64,000 bases of DNA, taken from NCBI RefSeq assembly GCF_020379485.1, contig NC_063448.1, forward strand, positions 9,509,726 to 9,573,725, written 5' to 3'. Below are positions 58,154 through 64,000 of this stretch, piece after piece; positions within the stretch are counted from its first letter, which is position 1; each line of letters starts with the position of its first letter. Under the pieces are notes generated by a model. It did not search any database. It was given only the letters and a program-made list of their open reading frames with translations, and had not been told where the DNA came from. Source of the stretch: Brassica napus. Lineage: Eukaryota; Streptophyta; Magnoliopsida; Brassicales; Brassicaceae. A program made the translations under genes and the position numbers.

Positions 58154-58642
58154 TATTCTGGTGTTTTATATAAATATAAAAAATTAGTAAAAAGATTAAT
58201 AATTATGATAATTCCCTTAAAATAAACATAATAAAAGTTAGTGATATCAAAATATTTTAATTAACAAAATTTAACATAAAATAAATATGTCATCGAAAAA
58301 TTGTTTATTTTGTTTGGTGAAAAAGAAAAAAAAAATAACCTTCGGAAAACATTTTCATTAAAATCAACGGCTAATACGGTATTTTTAAAATAAGTTATAT
58401 ATATATATATATCAATTATAGTATATAATTTATCAGATATCTAAATTACTATCTTTAAGGTAATCATTTATTGGTTTATTCGGATTGATTGTTTCATAAC
58501 CGAATTCTATCCATGTACTGCGATTTAGAAAAAAAAAACATTTGATTTATATGATATTGGCAGATCCAGACCACTTTCTTTATTTTGGTTTAGTTCGTTT
58601 TAGTTGGTTCATGTTTATCGTATTAAACATCACAAATTATTA

Positions 58643-58889
58643 TTCCCTCTATTCCTAAATATAGGATGTTTAGAATAGTTTTTATGTTCCACTATGTAGG
58701 ATGTTCTCATATTTCTAGGTAGTTTTAAGTTTATCAAAAACTGTGTAACCAATCAAATTTAATAGTTCTATTTTGTAATTGGTTGAATAGTTTTTAATTT
58801 AAAATCTTAATGATATTTTTTAGATTAAAAGTAACTTTCTTAATAAGTGTGTTTTACCTAAAAAATCTTATATTTAGGAACAGGGTGAG
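58643..58889. mobile_element. Stowaway-like MITE, copy 3
   Basis: Ends TTCCCTCTATTCCTAAATATA and (inverse complement) CTCACCCTGTTCCTAAATATA form imperfect inverted repeats, flanked by TA. The interior carries AACCAATCA like the two other copies in this window. No coding capacity. Confidence 0.65.
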
Positions 58890-59352
58890 TAGTAATACTG
58901 TGAGATGGTTTTCAAAACCGACTCTTTCAACCGCTCAGACATCCATCCCCTTCTCTTACCTACTTTGACTCAGATCTTCGGCATACCTCATACAAGATAT
59001 GCACATGAAATGATATTCAATCAAAACAAGTAAATTTCTTCACAGTTTGGCTGTTCGGGTGAAACAAGAGAAACACATATATCAATAACTAAAATTGACA
59101 AACGTTTGCCTCCCCAAACTTAACTGCATCGTTTGCCTCTTCTCCCTTTTGTTCTGCATCTTTCCTTTGCAATTAATAAATAGTGATTTCCTTCAATTTT
59201 TCCTTTGTCCCACTAAAATTTATGTCTACAACGATTATCGTAGTGATTCACAAACAAAATATATGACCATCCACTGAAAACCCTATAAGCACTAACCACT
59301 ATTAAATGGATCAAATAAGAATTTCGAACTCATTAGAAATAAAAGATACAAA

Positions 59353-59381
59353 CCCGGCGCGTAGCGCCGGCAAACCACTAG
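59353..59381 (+). mobile_element. Helitron 3' terminus
   Basis: CCCGGCGCGTAGCGCCGG forms a GC-rich hairpin (stem CCGGCGC/GCGCCGG) in AT-rich DNA, followed 8 bases later by the terminal CTAG at 59378-59381 and a flanking T. This hairpin-CTRR-T layout is the Helitron 3' end. The matching 5' TC end was not located; the element body probably lies to the left, perhaps only a few hundred bases long and non-autonomous. Confidence 0.7.
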
Positions 59382-59511
59382 TACATAAATAAAATAAAGT
59401 TGCTCATATATCAAAACAAAATACAGTATAACCTCTATAAATTAATAATATTAAAATTTTAAAATTTTATTAATTTATTAATTTATAAAAAAAATTATTT
59501 AGATTTCTTAA

Positions 59512-59514
<3 letters not shown>

Positions 59515-59550
<36 letters not shown>
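59515..59550. repeat. (AT)n microsatellite
   Basis: Uninterrupted run of TA dinucleotides of about 35 bases within strongly AT-rich DNA. Shorter TA runs are found near 1605, 36020 and 58395. Confidence 0.9.
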
Positions 59551-59553
<3 letters not shown>

Positions 59554-59846
59554 TCTAAGATAGAGAAGAATATTTGATTTTAGTGTATAGAAATTAATCG
59601 TTATTTTTTAAATTTTGAAGTTTATATTAATTTTATTATATTATTTTGTGTATATAATAATAGGTTCTTACTTATATAAAATATGTATACATATAAACTA
59701 TTAATTTATAATTTTAATGGGCTCGTATATTTACATAGATTTTTTTTTTAAATATATTATTTTATTATTTTATCGATTTGTGTCAAATTTTGAACCGGTC
59801 CAAGTTGGGACCGGTAAAATTTATTAACTTATAGAGATTATTAATT

Positions 59847-60322
59847 GAGAAAAAGACAAAAATAGCACTAAATCAAGTTTTTGTTCCCAAACTAGCACTC
59901 AAGGTCAAAAGTCACAAAAATAGCACTTAATGTTTTATCAAAAGTCACAAACTTAGGGTTTAGAGTTAAAGGGTGGGGTTTAGGATTTAAGGTTTAGGGT
60001 TTAGGGTTTAGAGTTTAGGGTTTATGGTTTAGATTTTAGGTTTTAGGGTTTAGGGTTTAGGGTTTAGGGTTTAGAGTTTAGGGATTAGAGTTTAGAGTTT
60101 AGGGTTTAGGGTTTATGGTTTAGGGTTTAGGGTTTAGAGTTTAGGGTTTAGGGTTTAGAGTTGAGAAATGAGGTTTTGGGGATAAGATTTCAAATTTTGA
60201 AAAATAAAAAAATTAAAATTTTCAAAGGATAAACTTAGAAATGTGCTATTTTGGTCATTTTAGTTTTTGAGTCCTATTTTTGTGATATAAACTTAAAAAG
60301 ATGCTATTTTGGAGATTTGCCC
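59847..60322. mobile_element. Mutator-like MITE, member C, with a telomere-like tract
   Basis: A 9-base duplication TTATTAATT flanks the element at 59838-59846 and 60323-60331, the length typical of Mutator-like transposons. The left end GAGAAAAAGACAAAAATAGC resembles the inverse complement of the right end, GGGCAAATCTCCAAAATAGC. The central 59952-60162 is made of degenerate GGGTTTA/GAGTTTA units. It is related to members A and B by ends and by the GGTCATTTT phrase. Confidence 0.75.
59952..60162 (+). repeat. Degenerate telomere-like repeat (GGGTTTA)n
   Basis: About 30 units of GGGTTTA with frequent variants (GAGTTTA, GGATTTA, TGGTTTA, GGGATTA), read on the plus strand. The Arabidopsis-type plant telomere repeat is TTTAGGG. 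The tract lies entirely inside MITE member C, which has the same kind of phrase in one or two copies in members A and B. Confidence 0.9.
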
Positions 60323-60619
60323 TTATTAATTTATCGAGTATTAATTTATAGAAGTTTTATTGCAGGAAGAAGTATAAACCATTGTAGGAAGAAGTATAAA
60401 CCATTTTTCATTCTTTGTACGTAATCTCATTCTAGATATCTCCTGTCTCTCTCATAAATACTATATTCGTCTATTGCTTTCCAATTGCTTCCTTTGAAAC
60501 TTGAAGAAATGCAAATTGCTTGCAAAGTTTTTTTTTTTTTTATCATCAACTTATAGAGGTTTTAGAAACAACGAGGACAGTCCGAGTAGAGAACTGAGAT
60601 CTTTGATGGGTGCTAAAAG

Positions 60620-60813
60620 CGGCTCGTGGTCTGGTGGTAAAGGAACCTCGGCTGAGGTGCCCGCCGTCACGAGTTCGAGCTCCGGCCACAACGGATTTAA
60701 CATGGTTTCCGTTTGGCCTCCAGGACCTTCTTCGCCAGTTCCGGTTGGATGCGGTGGGATAGTCGGACCAAGTGAGAAGTCCGGATACCTGGATTATCAA
60801 AAAAAAGAAAAAA
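60620..60813 (+). mobile_element. tRNA-derived SINE
   Basis: About 190 bases beginning GGCTCGTGGTCTGGTGGTAA, with an A-box-like GTGGTCTGGTGG at 60625-60636 and a B-box-like AGTTCGAGCTC at 60672-60682, about 36 bases apart: the internal RNA polymerase III promoter of a tRNA. It ends in an A-rich tail (TCAAAAAAAAGAAAAAA). CTAAAA before and after it (60612-60617 and 60814-60819) may be a short target duplication. The layout fits Brassicaceae SINE families of the SB type. Confidence 0.8.
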
Positions 60814-61416
60814 CTAAAATACCGAGTACAAGGATTAATGGTCACATCTAAAAACTATAAGGGAATAAGCTGAGAAAAGAAATGACAATATCAAGTGTCA
60901 TTGATATGTAATATATTCGAGACTATACTGTATATCTACATGCACCTTACATATTCTTAAGTGACTATATGGTTGGTTTTGGTTTGGGCAAGTAAACATA
61001 CACAGTTTCTTCTCTCTCTTCCTCTCATAAAAAAACTTTCGTTTTTTCCTTTCTTATCATTTGAAATACATGTCTCTGTTAAGAGGTTAGTACGTAGGGA
61101 AGCTGTTGCAGTGTTGTGTGTCTTTTGTGACTCCGTACAAGATTCAAAAGTGAGGACGATTCACAGCAAATTTTAGTCAAAACCAAAGACCAAGGGTGAA
61201 AAAGGACACTCAAAAAGTACAAAAGAAAGAAAAAGATGGATGGATGGACCAATAGTATGTAGTCTTTAGTAGGCGAGGCTAGTCCTTCAAAGCTCAACAG
61301 TTCTTAACGTTCACCAGTTTCTCACATTCTGTCTCTAATTATCTACAATTCTACATTACAAGACCTAACCTAAAAAAAAAAAGAAAAATCTCTGAAAGCT
61401 TTCTTCTTAACATATA

Positions 61417-61731
61417 ATGATGAGGTCCTCATCGACTTCTTTCACATCAAAGAGGTGTCGAGCTCCACAAGAGAAGGTCATTCTCAAGGTCACAAACCTA
61501 GAGGACGAAGGGATAGATGTCTACAAAATGGGTACTCATGTACATCTGAAGAAACTAATGCTTGCTTACTGCCAAAGGAGAAACCTAGACCACAGGACTC
61601 TTAGGTTCATCTTTAACGGTAGCTTCCTCAGGCCAAGACAGACTCCTGCTCAGCTCATGATGGAAGATGACGATATCATCCACACGGTCATGGAACAAGC
61701 TAGCAATGCCGGCCCTAACGACGATGCTTGA
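61417..61731 (+). CDS. SUMO-like protein without C-terminal Gly-Gly
   Basis: Intronless 104-residue gene. The ubiquitin-like SUMO fold is recognisable: LKVTNLEDEGIDVYKMG, the basic LKKLMLAYCQRRNLD helix, then TLRFIFNGSFL, and RPRQTPAQLMMEDDDIIHTVMEQ, which parallels the SUMO motif for loop and last strand. Canonical SUMO ends in a QTGG-type motif after protease cleavage; here the chain runs MEQASNAGPNDDA and has no Gly-Gly, so it should not be conjugated by the E1-E2 pathway. The N-terminal extension is basic and Ser-rich (SSSTSFTSKRCR). The start ATG at 61417 is followed by a second ATG, and either could be used. It may be a divergent SUMO paralogue acting non-covalently, or a retrogene on its way to loss. 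Confidence 0.8.
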   Translation: MMRSSSTSFTSKRCRAPQEKVILKVTNLEDEGIDVYKMGTHVHLKKLMLAYCQRRNLDHRTLRFIFNGSFLRPRQTPAQLMMEDDDIIHTVMEQASNAGPNDDA

Positions 61732-62644
61732 TCTCCTTCGAATAAAGAAAACGGTTTCTAGTCATTTTTCCGAGAGTTTCACAACTAGAGCATTTTAATT
61801 TGTTGCCGGTTCAGTTTGTTGTGTTGCATTTAGTAGTAGTAGAAATGTAGAACCTTGTCAAGTGATTTTAATCAGTAAGAGGCAAACAAAGCTTATTTAT
61901 ATTTTAATTTAGATCAAGGAAAGTGTATTCAATATATTATTTAGAGTTGTTTGATTTTTAGTGGATTTTTAGATAAATTAGAGAAGTTGTGATTTTAGTT
62001 AATACACTATAGAATTCTATCTAAAACCATTTTTTAGTTAAAAGAATTATACCATAACACCATAGAATCATCACAAATTAATCTTTACAAATCCATTAAT
62101 ATACTTTTAATGACATGAAATTGCAAATCTATAAGTAATAAAAGGGAGATATCCTACTCAATCAGACTGTCTACGTAGGCAATTATAATCAACCAATCAG
62201 AGAGTGTGTTTTTGCCATGTCAAATGTGTGTTGCTTACCATGGGCCTCGACCGTGTTTTAATAAATCGTGACTGATACGAATGGGCCTCAAGCCCATCAG
62301 ACCATACCAAGGCACAGACGGCGATCAACCCATTACTAGCTCTCCCATTCGCATTTCTCGAACCCTAATAACCCAAAAACATTCTTCATCCGATTTTGCG
62401 ATTCTTCAATCTTCATCCCCTCTGACGATTCTTTATCCCTTTCCTCTGACTCTTCTTTGTTCCGTTTCACTATCTAAACAATCAATACATCCTCCACTCC
62501 CTTCTATCTTTACTCTCATTTATGGATTCGTTTTGCTTTTCCCCTTCGGATTTTGTTTATAAAGCTCTTAGTCCGCCTTTTCTACTTCGGATTTTGTTTA
62601 TACAACTCCTGATTCGAGTTTTATTTCGATTAAGATTCTCTGCC
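61732..62644. other. Intergenic plus 5' leader of the RPA-like gene
   Basis: AT-rich spacer without a transposon end that I could define. From about 62280 the sequence becomes CT-rich and reads like a 5' untranslated leader. An upstream in-frame ATG at 62522 would extend the RPA-like protein by 41 residues, but they are hydrophobic and atypical, so the ATG at 62645 is preferred. Confidence 0.4.
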
Positions 62645-64000
62645 ATGAGTTCCAACGGGAAATCCACCTCTGAGAAACCAAAAGGCGTTGAGACTGACTC
62701 CTCTACCGGATCGATCAATCTCATTGGAACGCCATATGTCTCTTCCAGCCACACTATTAGCGAACCCCACTCGAAGCAAGGTAAAGGCGAGGCGTCGGTC
62801 CCTTCCGGTGTGACCAAACTCAGCGGCAAGACCTCTGTTTCTTCCGGTGTCTTGATCGGTGTACCTAAATCGAGAAACCCCAATGGTGAGAACTCTTAGC
62901 ATTTACTTATGAACTTAAAGAGTCCGTTTGATTACCTTACCAAATTAGAGGGTCTAAAGCTTTGAGATTTAAAACTATAGAGTCTGTTTGATTGCCTTAA
63001 CAAATAGAAAGTCTAAAGCTTTGATCTTTAAAAGAACGAGATGAATAAGATTATTTTTAGGTTTAAAACTATAGAGTCTGTTTGATTGCCTTAACAAATA
63101 GAAAGTCTAAAGCTTTGATCTTTAAAAGAACGAGATGAATAAGATTATTTTTATGGTAGATAGTTTTTATACTACATAAAATATAAAAGTATATGAGACT
63201 GTGGTTTGGATTTAGTTTCCTTTTTCTTGATGGTAACGTGGGTGTTACTATGCAGGTATGAAGAATGGTGTCTCTTCAGGTGTTAGAGGGAAAGCCGTTG
63301 TCTCCTCTGGCGGCAAGGGAAAAGCCATTGTCTCGGCCGAAGTGGTGGCTTTCAGAAGTGTGAAATACGGATCTCATGATGGCGAGCTGAGGTTTCGGTT
63401 GATCCATTTTTGGGAAGCTCAGAATGTTGTGACAAAAGTGCTTATAGGTCTCGAGATGCTTCTTATCGACGAAGAGGTATAAACCGAGTTCTATATTACA
63501 ATTTAGTTTATGAATGATGATGAGGACCATTTTTTGTTCTATTATTTTGTTCTTTAGTGCATTTATAGTAAGTGTTTGTTTTGTTGATGTTACCGTGAAA
63601 TATGATTTTGTTGTTGATGCATATCTGAGATCTCATTTCTAGCATTTCTGATTAATTTCTTTGATTATGATAACAGGAAACTGTCATCCAGGGTTTCATC
63701 CCAGCTGGGAGGATAGACACTTATTTGCCACACATGAGGGCTGGTGGGATTTAGAGACTCAACACTTTTTACGGGTCTAACAACAAGACTTTGTATCATG
63801 TTGCAGAGTCAAGTTTCACCGTCACATTCTCAACGACTTCTGTCCTCTCTGATCTAGATGACAGTTCGGTATGTTTCCCTGAGGATCGTTTTAGGTTCTA
63901 TGGATATGAAGAGTTCGATGCTGCTTGCGACTTGAAAGGAGACCTTTATGGTAAGGTCTCACTGTTATATATAAGATAATGATAATATATTTCGATCAAA
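62645..64000 (+). pseudogene. RPA70-like OB-fold protein, partial, with in-frame stop
   Basis: Three exons are legible (62645-62885, 63256-63476, 63677-63950) and the gene continues beyond the window. Ser/Gly/Lys-rich repeats (VSSGV, VSSGGKGKA) precede a region matching the first OB-fold domain of plant replication protein A 70-kDa-like proteins: LRFRLIHFWEA, VIQGFIPAGRIDTYLPHM and RFRFYGYEEFDAACD. RPA binds single-stranded DNA in replication and repair. The third exon has TAG at 63752-63754 in GGI-stop-RLNTFYG, where the family usually has an aromatic residue (one base away from TAT or TAC). It is a stop mutation or base error; reading continues well beyond it. Such genes are amplified in Brassicaceae. 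Confidence 0.75.
62968..63155. repeat. 94-base tandem duplication inside an intron
   Basis: 62968-63061 and 63062-63155 repeat with an offset of 94 bases and look identical except at the last few bases. Both contain TTTGATTGCCTTAACAAATAG. A third, diverged copy lies just upstream (from about 62911, with GAGTCCGTTTGATTACC). It lies in the first intron of the RPA-like gene. Confidence 0.85.

Noticed and set aside
59952..60162. Interstitial telomere or chromosome-fusion scar
   Set aside because: The repeat is bounded by MITE ends and a 9-base target duplication and has single-unit relatives in sister MITEs, so a telomere origin is less likely.
60501..60851. Open frames of 100-116 codons on both strands
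   Set aside because: They are produced by the SINE sequence, with its Pol III boxes and A tail, and do not resemble a protein.

Overview
This window is nuclear DNA of a Brassicaceae plant, most likely a Brassica/Raphanus-type relative of Arabidopsis. The evidence is GT-AG introns, protein sequences I recognise as close to Arabidopsis thaliana products, and a gene order that follows, in reverse, what I recall of A. thaliana chromosome 1 from At1g18300 down to At1g18160. Species and locus names come from memory of the families. No database search was possible.

Layout. From 0.5 to 45 kb lies the collinear block: a Nudix hydrolase (NUDT4-like, minus), a DUF4228 protein (minus), a GPI-anchored lipid-transfer protein (minus), a very large four-domain dehydrogenase/kinase/aldolase fusion (plus, about 9.7 kb), a DUF593 coiled-coil membrane protein (plus), the ERAD adaptor HRD3A/EBS5 (plus), a thaumatin-like gene broken by one nonsense codon (plus), the EF-hand protein CML27 (plus), golgin candidate 2 (plus), a DUF1295 membrane reductase-like protein (minus) and a Raf-like MAPKKK (minus). 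Two dead LINE copies with clear target-site duplications, a decayed PIF/Harbinger element and several MITEs sit between these genes.

From 45.9 to 53.4 kb is a nested insertion. A very young, apparently intact Ty1/copia element (two 586-bp LTRs differing at two positions, one open gag-pol frame of 1,519 codons) lies inside an older poly(A)-tailed retroposon. Beyond it collinearity stops: 54.3-56.1 kb holds an ATG1t-like autophagy kinase gene that has lost the sequence for its catalytic loop, a gene whose Arabidopsis counterpart I place elsewhere on chromosome 1.

From 56.2 to 61 kb the DNA is AT-rich and full of small transposons: three related Mutator-like MITEs (one with a 200-bp telomere-like tract), a Stowaway-like MITE, a Helitron 3' end and a tRNA-derived SINE. 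The window ends with an intronless SUMO-like gene lacking the C-terminal Gly-Gly and the start of an RPA70-like OB-fold gene with an in-frame stop.

The genes are ordinary dispersed plant loci, not an operon. Themes that recur are signalling (MAPKKK, CML27), secretory-pathway quality control and trafficking (HRD3A, golgin), cell-surface or secreted proteins (LTPG, thaumatin-like) and ubiquitin-like/autophagy components in the final third. I saw no tRNA, rRNA or CRISPR features. The most notable items are the kinase without a catalytic loop, the nonsense codon in the thaumatin-like gene, the SUMO-like protein without a processing site, the duplicated ACGTGGC-rich HRD3A promoter, and the threonate-pathway-like enzyme fusion.
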